A stretch of 6,819 nucleotides of DNA from an uncultured Clostridia bacterium (GTDB lineage: Bacteria; Bacillota; Clostridia; Oscillospirales; CAG-272), in the NCBI GenBank assembly GCA_946061315.1, contig CAMGRB010000074.1, forward strand, positions 1-6,819, written 5' to 3'. Positions within the stretch are counted from its first letter, which is position 1; each line of letters opens with the position of its first letter. The notes beneath the pieces were generated by a model, which was given only the letters and a program-made list of their open reading frames with translations, had not been told where the DNA came from and ran no database searches. This document shows, piece by piece, positions 1-4,580 of this stretch. Both the position numbers and the translations under genes were made by a program.

Positions 1-418
1 CTACTCTGTGTACGCCGAGTGTTTCAAATGCAAATTCAATGATTTTTGAAACGGCCTCCGTAGCGAGCCCCATATTCCAATAAGACGGATTTATGACGTA
101 GCCGACCTCCGCAACTCTGTTTTCGGTATCTATTCTCGTAAAGCCGCAGGTGCCTATCATTTTGCCGTTTTCCTTATAGACAAGCGCCCAGTCGTTGTAT
201 TCGCCCGTTTTGTATTTCGAGATTATGCTATTTATAAATGCGCGCGTGTAGTCTATGTCCTCGTGAACGTCCCAAAGCAAAAATTTTGTCGTTTTCGGGT
301 TTGAGGAATACTCGAACATATCCTTGGCGTCGGAACGCCTCATATCCCTCAAAATCAATCTTTTTGTTTCAAGTGGAGGAATGTGCGAAAACAGTCTGGT
401 AATGAAATTAAGCTTCAT
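1..418 (-). CDS. GNAT N-acetyltransferase, RimJ/RimL type (C-terminus cut by window edge)
   Basis: This gene encodes a GCN5-related acetyltransferase that would transfer acetyl from acetyl-CoA to an amine; the substrate cannot be told from sequence. 139 codons are visible with no stop, and by comparison with the family about 30-50 residues are missing beyond the edge. The protein begins MKLNFITRLFSHIPPLETKR and continues LILRDMRRSDA, the usual opening strand of the RimJ/RimL group. Near residues 95-100 comes the strand IGTCGFTRID. It is followed by VGYVINPSYWNMGLATEAV, a motif-A acetyl-CoA loop with NMGLAT in place of the common RGxGxAT form. The ATG at 416-418 was chosen because GGAG lies about 8 nt upstream and a consensus promoter lies further upstream. 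The gene is divergent from proC. RimJ/RimL-type proteins acetylate ribosomal protein N-termini or small molecules and antibiotics; nothing here decides between these. Confidence 0.9.
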   Translation of the reverse strand, partial: MKLNFITRLFSHIPPLETKRLILRDMRRSDAKDMFEYSSNPKTTKFLLWDVHEDIDYTRAFINSIISKYKTGEYNDWALVYKENGKMIGTCGFTRIDTENRVAEVGYVINPSYWNMGLATEAVSKIIEFAFETLGVHRV

Positions 419-450
419 TTTTATTCTCCGTCCGAATTTTTCTGACTTTG

Positions 451-479
451 ATTATATATCAAAAAGTCCGTTTAGTCAA
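451..479 (-). promoter_or_regulatory. SigA-type promoter for the GNAT gene
   Basis: Read on the minus strand, TTGACT (474-479) and TATAAT (451-456) are separated by exactly 17 bp, matching the housekeeping consensus at 5/6 and 6/6. The predicted start near 444 gives a leader of roughly 25 nt that carries the GGAG ribosome site. It is divergent from the proC promoter about 30 bp away. Confidence 0.8.
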
Positions 480-510
480 CAGTTGCAAAAGAATATTTTT
501 ATGTTTTTTA

Positions 511-539
511 TTGATATTTGCTCTTATTTATGCTATACT
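511..539 (+). promoter_or_regulatory. SigA-type extended -10 promoter for proC
   Basis: TTGATA (511-516) and TATACT (534-539) are separated by 17 bp, and a TG dinucleotide one base before the -10 (531-532) makes it an extended -10 promoter. The expected start near 546 gives a leader of about 46 nt. It probably drives proC and the following membrane-protein gene together, since only 11 bp separate those two. Confidence 0.8.
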
Positions 540-542
540 TAC

Positions 543-574
543 CTTATCAAGACGGGTCTTTTGCCCGCGATAAG
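543..574 (+). repeat. Interrupted inverted repeat at the proC transcription start
   Basis: CTTATC (543-548) pairs with GATAAG (569-574). Nested inside, CGGG (553-556) pairs with CCCG (564-567). The outer arm straddles the predicted start of transcription, so it could be an operator, or only the inner hairpin may form in the leader RNA. It sits just upstream of the proC ribosome site AGGA (581-584). No T-run follows, so it is not a terminator. The function is unknown and the arms are short enough to arise by chance. Confidence 0.35.
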
Positions 575-591
575 CAAAAAAGGAACGCAAA

Positions 592-1392
592 ATGAGTAAA
601 ATAGCATTTATAGGCTCCGGAAACATGGCGTCTGCCATTGCCGGAGGAATAATAAAATCAAAAACGGTATCACCGTCCGAAATAATTCTTTTCGATAAAA
701 ACGAGGAACAATATAAAAAGTTTGACACGGAGTGCAAAAAAGCGTCGTGCGCAAAAGAGGCTGCCTTGTGCGCCGACTACGTATTTTTCTCCGTAAAGCC
801 GCAGAATATAAAGGACGTTCTATCGGAGATATCATCGCTTGACAATACGGGAAAAGTATTTATATCAATATGCGCGGGGATAACGATAGAATCGATAGAA
901 AGACAGCTCGGCAAAGTAAAAATCATAAGAGTAATGCCCAATACTCCTCTGCTCATCGGTCAGGGCGTAACTGCTCTTTGCAAAAACGAATTTGTCACAA
1001 AAGAGGAATTTGATTTCGTTTCTTCTCTTTTCTCCTCCTCGGGTTATACGACGGAGATTGAGGAAAAGGATTTCAGCGCACTAACCGCCCTCACCTCAAG
1101 CTCGCCCGCTTACGTATATCTTTTTGCAAAATCAATGTTGACAGGAGCGCAAAAGCTCGGCTTTAATCCGAGTGACGCCGTTTTGCTCGTATGCAAAACT
1201 CTTATAGGCTCGGCAAATATGATACTTTCCGACTCACGTTCGCTCGACGAGCTTATAAGAATGGTAAAATCCCCGAACGGAACGACCGAAAAGGCTCTTG
1301 ACGTCTTTGAAAACAATAATTTTACGGATATTGTATGCGAGGCTATGAAGGCGTGCGCCGACCGCGCCGAAGAACTTGCCAAAATGAACTGA
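592..1392 (+). CDS. proC: Pyrroline-5-carboxylate reductase
   Basis: The enzyme reduces 1-pyrroline-5-carboxylate to L-proline with NAD(P)H in the cytoplasm, the last step of proline synthesis. The 266 residues match the usual family length. The N-terminal Rossmann fold has the nucleotide loop IGSGNM (7-12), SVKPQ (67-71), CAG (94-96) and RVMPNTP (113-119). The C-terminal dimerisation and substrate domain has LTSSSPAYVY (167-176) and KSPNGTTEKAL (226-236). The ATG lies 7 nt after AGGA (581-584) and a strong promoter precedes it. Two glycines usual in the family signatures are replaced: the common GSGPAY is SSSPAY here, and the common PGGTT is PNGTT. Similar changes occur among Clostridia, so activity is still expected. 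proB and proA are not adjacent. The next gene follows after 11 bp, so the two probably share a transcript. Confidence 0.95.
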   Translation: MSKIAFIGSGNMASAIAGGIIKSKTVSPSEIILFDKNEEQYKKFDTECKKASCAKEAALCADYVFFSVKPQNIKDVLSEISSLDNTGKVFISICAGITIESIERQLGKVKIIRVMPNTPLLIGQGVTALCKNEFVTKEEFDFVSSLFSSSGYTTEIEEKDFSALTALTSSSPAYVYLFAKSMLTGAQKLGFNPSDAVLLVCKTLIGSANMILSDSRSLDELIRMVKSPNGTTEKALDVFENNNFTDIVCEAMKACADRAEELAKMN

Positions 1393-1403
1393 TGGGAGTA
1401 TAA

Positions 1404-2402
1404 ATGAGAGAACTGAACGATAATGAAATGGAAAACGAGGCGCAAGCCCCGAAAAAGAAAAGAAAAATCTTCAATATTTTCGACTGGTTTTACAAAGACG
1501 GCAAGGTAGACGAAAAGGACGATATAAAGGCGCTTGAGCACCCTACTTTTGCAAACTTTTTCAGGCTCCTTTGGAAAAAGCTCGGCAAGCTGATGAGCGC
1601 AAATCTTATTATGGTATTCGGCAATTTTCCGATAATATTTTTGCTCCTTGCCACCTCCGGCATATTAAGTAAAACCTCCGTTGCGCCGCTCTATCAGACC
1701 TGGGCGCCTCTTGCGGGAGTTTCGCTTTTTCAGGAAGACGCGGTAACCACTACCCTTTCCGCCATTTACGGAGTACATACCGAGGTAAACGTTATCAATA
1801 CCCCGACCAAAGTTTTCTTCCTTCTTGGACTCCTTATAATATTCACCTGGGGTTTTACGAAGGTAGGAACGACGTATATTTACAGAAATCTTATGAGCGG
1901 TGAGGCGGTATTCCCTTTTTCCGACTTTATCTACGTAGCAAAAAGGAATATAAAGCAATCACTTATATTCGGAATTATTGACGTTGCCATGATAGCGATA
2001 CTTGCCTACAACTCATATTTCCTTCTCTCCAATTATGCGTTAAGCACGATGAATGCGGTTATGCTGTTTCTTACCGTCGCCATGACGGTAGTGTACTTCT
2101 TCATGCGTCCGTATATCTATATAATGATTTTCACCTTTGACTTGTCAATGGGACAGATAATTAAAAATGCGCTCTACTTTGTATTACTCGGCGCCAAGAG
2201 AAATTTTGCCGTTCTCGGCGGTACTCTTTTTTTGGTAGCGCTTAATTACGTTCTGTTCCTGTTCATTATGCCGATAGGAATTATACTTCCCTTCGTAATA
2301 ACGATTTCAATAGCGGACTTTGCGGGAGTTTACGGAGCATATCCGAAAATACTTCAGTATATGGTCGAAAAAGACGACGAGCCTCAAGCCGAAGAAGAAT
2401 AA
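1404..2402 (+). CDS. Polytopic membrane protein, YesL/DUF624-like
   Basis: This is an integral membrane protein of unknown function with 332 residues. A charged cytoplasmic N-terminus (1-62) contains the basic run KKKRK (17-21) and the segment FFRLLWKKLGKLMSANLI. Hydrophobic segments fall at about 65-88, 134-158, 187-208, 216-245 and 268-307, the last long enough for two helices. The tail DDEPQAEEE is acidic. The opening pattern (FxRLLxKLxxLxxxNLxxxxxxxPIIF) and the size suggest the YesL/DUF624 family, whose best-known member lies in a B. subtilis rhamnogalacturonan-use cluster. That link is a resemblance, not a firm match. A loop at about 89-133 has no hydrophobic helix and may be extracellular. 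The start follows GGGAG (1394-1398) by 5 nt; an in-frame ATG at 1428 has no ribosome site. Co-transcription with proC is likely from the 11-bp gap, but no shared pathway is evident. Confidence 0.8.
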   Translation: MRELNDNEMENEAQAPKKKRKIFNIFDWFYKDGKVDEKDDIKALEHPTFANFFRLLWKKLGKLMSANLIMVFGNFPIIFLLLATSGILSKTSVAPLYQTWAPLAGVSLFQEDAVTTTLSAIYGVHTEVNVINTPTKVFFLLGLLIIFTWGFTKVGTTYIYRNLMSGEAVFPFSDFIYVAKRNIKQSLIFGIIDVAMIAILAYNSYFLLSNYALSTMNAVMLFLTVAMTVVYFFMRPYIYIMIFTFDLSMGQIIKNALYFVLLGAKRNFAVLGGTLFLVALNYVLFLFIMPIGIILPFVITISIADFAGVYGAYPKILQYMVEKDDEPQAEEE

Positions 2403-2443
2403 AATTAAGCTGTTGCAAAGTAACTTTGCAACAGCTTAATTTT
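2401..2443 (+). terminator. Rho-independent terminator of the proC operon, possibly bidirectional
   Basis: A perfect 21-bp inverted repeat (2401-2421 with 2423-2443) is centred on one base. Its core reads AGCTGTTGCAAAG / CTTTGCAACAGCT, and it ends in a T-run (2439-2444, interrupted only by AA). The last two bases of the membrane protein's TAA stop form the foot of the stem. The stem is closed by AAAATT/AATTTT, so it also provides a T-run on the minus strand and could stop transcripts from the deacetylase genes to the right. Confidence 0.9.
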
Positions 2444-2470
2444 TAGGGGATAGACGGATTTAGGCGAGAT

Positions 2471-2572
2471 GCGTTGGTTTCGTCCCCGTGATAGGGGTCC
2501 TCGAAAAGTGCTTCACACTTTTTGGGGTTCCCGTATGCGTACTAGCGTACGTCGAGGGGCGAAAACGGCGCA
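2471..2572. repeat. Structured GC-rich intergenic block, candidate dispersed repeat or structured RNA
   Basis: This block between convergent genes differs visibly from its AT-rich surroundings and folds extensively. A 12-bp hairpin, CCTCGAAAAGTG (2499-2510) with CACTTTTTGGGG (2516-2527), has two G-U pairs and a 5-nt loop. CGTAC (2538-2542) pairs with GTACG (2547-2551). CCCC (2484-2487) can pair with GGGG at 2494-2497 or, as part of an outer stem TTTCG-CCCC / GGGGCGAAA (2478-2487 with 2556-2564, one bulge), with 2556-2559. Nested hairpins closed by an outer stem suggest a mobile repeat of REP/MITE type or a structured RNA. No second copy lies in this window, so copy number and strand cannot be judged here. 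An open frame of 40 codons runs through it but looks non-coding. Confidence 0.5.
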
Positions 2573-2737
2573 AGAAAAAGTCATTGAATGAAGAAATTCG
2601 TCAAAATTTCAACCTTATTATTTTCCCTCATTTACTGCTTTTCAGTAAGGGTAAACGGTAATTTTCATTTACAACCGTATAAAAATCGACTTTTTCGGTG
2701 TCGTCAAATGCGGCATCCCCTTTCAATGGAAGAAAAC
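2573..2737. other. Non-coding remainder of the convergent intergenic region
   Basis: Together with the terminator and structured block this completes a gap of about 340 bp with no gene. I see no open frame with a ribosome site on either strand. It holds an interrupted hairpin, TTACTG (2632-2637) with CAGTAA (2643-2648), flanked by CCC (2625-2627) and GGG (2649-2651). It also holds ACGGT (2655-2659) mirrored by ACCGT (2674-2678). None has a following T-run. A 12-nt string TGCGGCATCCCC (2709-2720) recurs inside the terminator at 4538-4549. Confidence 0.4.
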
Positions 2738-2757
2738 GATGCCTGCTAATCGGCATC
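2738..2757 (-). terminator. Weak hairpin at the end of the deacetylase operon
   Basis: Read on the minus strand, GATGCC and GGCATC form a 6-bp stem with an 8-nt loop that contains the TAG stop codon, followed by GTTTTCTTCC. The stem is short and the T-run broken, so it would be a weak terminator at best. The strong hairpin at 2401-2443 could act as back-up for this direction. Confidence 0.35.
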
Positions 2758-3429
2758 ACGCAAAAGCTCGCTGACCGTAACAAATTCATATCCCATTGAT
2801 TTGAGTTTCGGTATTAAAATATCTATGGCTTCGGGGGTGTTATCCTTACCGCTTATATAATCGTGGAAAAGAATTATATCCCCGCCCTTTATATGATTTA
2901 TTACGTTGTTAACTATACTGTCGGTCGAAGCGTGCGCCCAATCGTGCGTATCTATTGTCCAGAGGATGATCTTATAATCTTCATCGTTCGCTATATCAAC
3001 AAGCGATTCACTGTACATTCCGCACGGCGGTCTTATAAGCTTCGGTCTGTACGGGAATATTTCGCACAGTTGCTTTTCCATGTTGAAAATTTCTTCTTCG
3101 ATTTTCGCCCTCGGCATAGATTTAAGAATATTATGAGAATAGGTATGGTTGCCTATCTCATGTCCCTCACTTATTGCCCTTTTAAGCGGCTCCGGATAGT
3201 TCTTGGCATTTACTCCTATTACGAAAAAGGTTGCTTTAACGTCATATTTTTTAAGAATATCGAGTATTTTCGGAGTTAGCCTCGGGTGAGGTCCGTCGTC
3301 AAAGGTTATCGCTATTTTATTTGTATTCTTTTTATTGCAGTTGTACACGGGTTCTTTTTTTACATTTGTAGAAAATACCGTGCTTGCCATTAAAATCGCG
3401 AGAAATACTGAAAATATTGACTTTTTCAT
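2746..3429 (-). CDS. Secreted polysaccharide (peptidoglycan) deacetylase, CE4/NodB family
   Basis: A CE4 enzyme predicted to remove N-acetyl groups from a glycan, probably peptidoglycan, outside the membrane. The 227 residues begin with a signal peptide or membrane anchor (MKKSIFSVFLAILMASTVFS). The NodB domain then has all five motifs: TFDDGP (42-47, catalytic base D44 and metal ligand D45), NHTYSH (94-99, metal ligands H95 and H99), RPPCG (133-137), DTHDW (160-164) and ILFHD (186-190, catalytic H189). Every expected catalytic residue is present, so the enzyme should be an active metal-dependent deacetylase. The start lies 3 bp after the stop of the upstream deacetylase with only a weak ribosome site (TAAGA), so translation is probably coupled. 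PgdA-type peptidoglycan N-acetylglucosamine deacetylation is the best guess; chitin or another polysaccharide cannot be excluded. Confidence 0.9.
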   Translation of the reverse strand: MKKSIFSVFLAILMASTVFSTNVKKEPVYNCNKKNTNKIAITFDDGPHPRLTPKILDILKKYDVKATFFVIGVNAKNYPEPLKRAISEGHEIGNHTYSHNILKSMPRAKIEEEIFNMEKQLCEIFPYRPKLIRPPCGMYSESLVDIANDEDYKIILWTIDTHDWAHASTDSIVNNVINHIKGGDIILFHDYISGKDNTPEAIDILIPKLKSMGYEFVTVSELLRDAD

Positions 3430-3432
3430 ATC

Positions 3433-4212
3433 TTATTTTTCGCAGAGTTCGTCAAGAGTTCCGAATCTGAAGCCCTGCGACTTTAATTCGCAAATAAGCG
3501 ATTTCAGTATTTTGGCATTTGTCGAAGATGTCGGATGAAGCAACATTACTTCTCCGTTGTGGACGTTATCGAGTATTTTTCTCATTGCGTTTTCGGCAGA
3601 TGGTTGCCTACCGTTGTCCCAGTCGGCATACGCGAAGGACCACATCACCGTTTTATAGCCGAGCTCAGTTGCCCATTTGAGATTTTCCTCGTTCAGTTTT
3701 CCCTCGGGAGGTCTGTAATATTTCTGCATTTTCATTCCGAAATTTTCTTCGTACAATTCTTCAAGCGAATAAAGCTCTTTGGCGAAGTCGTCTTTACATT
3801 GCATTTTTGTCATATCCTTATGCTTCGAGGTATGATTGCCAACCGTGTGTCCCTCGTCTATCATACGCTTAACCAATGATTTATTTTTGTAAATCATATT
3901 GTCAAGAATAAAGAAAGCTCCCTTTACGTCTTCTTCTTTAAGCGTATCGAGAATTTTCTCTATATTTCCGTTCTCATATCCCGCATCGAAGGTAAGATAA
4001 ATAACCTTATCGTCATCGTCCATAGATTTATGCTTCTTGTCGCACCAATAAACGTCATAGTTTTCCGCCATGCTCAGCTTCCCGTCAAGTACGGGCTGTT
4101 TGTGTTCCCTGTTGCGCTTGCAATACCAACCTATACATTCAGATGCGGACACGGGCAGAACAAACGTAAAAATCAATAATACAGATCCGATAAATCGCAC
4201 TGCTTTTCTCAT
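3433..4212 (-). CDS. pdaA: PdaA-like delta-lactam-biosynthetic de-N-acetylase
   Basis: Resembles B. subtilis PdaA, which deacetylates and cyclises N-acetylmuramic acid to muramic delta-lactam in the spore cortex after CwlD removes the peptide. The 259 residues carry an N-terminal signal or anchor segment (7-23), then ECIGWYCKRN (25-34) and HKQP, and a NodB domain from about 69. Motifs are LTFDAGYENG (73-82), NHTSKH (126-131), YRPPEG (166-171), FAYADWDNG (193-201) and LLHPTSSTNA (224-233). FDxGYENG, FAYADW and LHPTSSTNA separate PdaA relatives from ordinary CE4 enzymes. The second motif-1 aspartate, a metal ligand in typical CE4 enzymes, is alanine (A77); PdaA itself has asparagine there. GAGGTGA lies 4 nt before the ATG. 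A SigG-like promoter is upstream and a second deacetylase follows 3 bp after the stop. This implies a spore former, although pdaA-like genes can persist in non-sporulating lineages. Confidence 0.88.
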   Translation of the reverse strand: MRKAVRFIGSVLLIFTFVLPVSASECIGWYCKRNREHKQPVLDGKLSMAENYDVYWCDKKHKSMDDDDKVIYLTFDAGYENGNIEKILDTLKEEDVKGAFFILDNMIYKNKSLVKRMIDEGHTVGNHTSKHKDMTKMQCKDDFAKELYSLEELYEENFGMKMQKYYRPPEGKLNEENLKWATELGYKTVMWSFAYADWDNGRQPSAENAMRKILDNVHNGEVMLLHPTSSTNAKILKSLICELKSQGFRFGTLDELCEK

Positions 4213-4236
4213 ATTTTCACCTCACTTTTGCAAAAT

Positions 4237-4266
4237 TATTATGTGAGTTTTAACAAATCTTAAACA
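4237..4266 (-). promoter_or_regulatory. Possible forespore (SigG-like) promoter of the deacetylase pair
   Basis: Read on the minus strand, TGTTTA (4261-4266) and CATAATA (4237-4243) are spaced 17 bp apart. They match the SigG consensus TGAATA / CATACTA at 4/6 and 6/7. Transcription would start near 4230, about 18 nt before the pdaA ATG and just ahead of the ribosome site at 4217-4223. B. subtilis pdaA is known to be SigG-dependent, which makes the match sensible. The region is AT-rich, so a chance match is possible, and no good SigA -35 is placed for this start. Confidence 0.45.
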
Positions 4267-4274
4267 TAATAATA

Positions 4275-4326
4275 ATTTCAATATATGTATTATTTGTCTT
4301 GTTTTTGTAAATAATGATATTGAAAT
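4275..4326. repeat. Interrupted inverted repeat in the pdaA / small-gene divergent region
   Basis: ATTTCAATAT (4275-4284) is a perfect mirror of ATATTGAAAT (4317-4326). Inside it ATTATTT (4289-4295) mirrors AAATAAT (4309-4315), giving 17 paired positions around a 13-nt T-rich loop. A weak promoter for the downstream small gene, TTGTCT (4294-4299) and GATATT (4316-4321), would lie inside the palindrome, so it could be an operator. It is also AT-rich enough to be partly fortuitous. Confidence 0.4.
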
Positions 4327-4348
4327 AAAACGAAAAGAGGGAAACGGG

Positions 4349-4522
4349 ATGAGTTCAAATCACAAGACGGCGTCAAACATTATCAAGGGAATGGCAATGG
4401 GAATAGCACTCGGCAGCGTTGTAACAATGGCAATAACGAACAAAAAAGACCTTAAAAAGAAGATAAAAAAGGTTGCCGAAAATACTACCGAGGGTGTATC
4501 TTCAATGTTCAAAATGCAATAA
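4349..4522 (+). CDS. Small YtxH-like membrane-anchored protein, 57 residues
   Basis: A short gene starting MSSNHKTASN with the stop at 4520-4522. A good ribosome site, AGAGGG (4336-4341), lies 7 nt before the ATG. Residues 10-30 are a glycine/methionine/alanine-rich hydrophobic helix (IIKGMAMGIALGSVVTMAI). A lysine-rich amphipathic stretch follows (NKKDLKKKIKKVAENTTEG, 31-49), then a short tail ending SMFKMQ. A single helix, a positive turn and an amphipathic tail are typical of YtxH-domain proteins, which are common in Bacillota and mostly uncharacterised, apart from some being general-stress or envelope associated. It has its own terminator and is divergent from pdaA, so it is a one-gene unit. 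Neither the membrane topology nor a role can be settled from sequence. Confidence 0.8.
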   Translation: MSSNHKTASNIIKGMAMGIALGSVVTMAITNKKDLKKKIKKVAENTTEGVSSMFKMQ

Positions 4523-4555
4523 AAATTGGGGATGCCGTGCGGCATCCCCAATTTT
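4522..4555. terminator. Bidirectional rho-independent terminator
   Basis: A perfect 15-bp stem (4522-4536 with 4541-4555) has a GTGC loop and a GGGGATGCC core. The AAAATT/AATTTT feet supply T-runs on both strands, so it can end the small plus-strand gene and the convergent repeat-protein gene. It begins at the last base of the small gene's stop codon. Confidence 0.9.
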
Positions 4556-4580
4556 ATAAGATATATTTGTGAAGTTAATA

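Noticed and set aside
25..34. Placeholder check for a lipobox in the PdaA-like protein (residues near C26 of the gene at 3433-4212)
   Set aside because: The residues before the cysteine (ASEC) do not fit a lipobox. The cysteine belongs to the ECIGWYCKRN motif instead. The coordinates given are residue numbers of that protein.
324..599. 91-codon plus-strand frame overlapping the start of the acetyltransferase and of proC
   Set aside because: It is antisense to a clear GNAT gene, runs over both divergent promoters, overlaps the proC start and shows no domain.
1110..1541. 143-codon minus-strand frame across proC and the membrane-protein start
   Set aside because: It is antisense to two solid genes and spans their junction, with no promoter or ribosome site.
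2469..2591. 40-codon plus-strand frame through the structured block (ATG at 2469, TGA at 2589-2591), arginine-rich
   Set aside because: It has no properly spaced ribosome site, lies directly over nested hairpins and follows a strong terminator. Its composition reflects the GC-rich repeat rather than a protein.
2625..2651. Interrupted hairpin as a terminator
   Set aside because: No T-run follows it on either strand and the stem has a 4-nt bulge.
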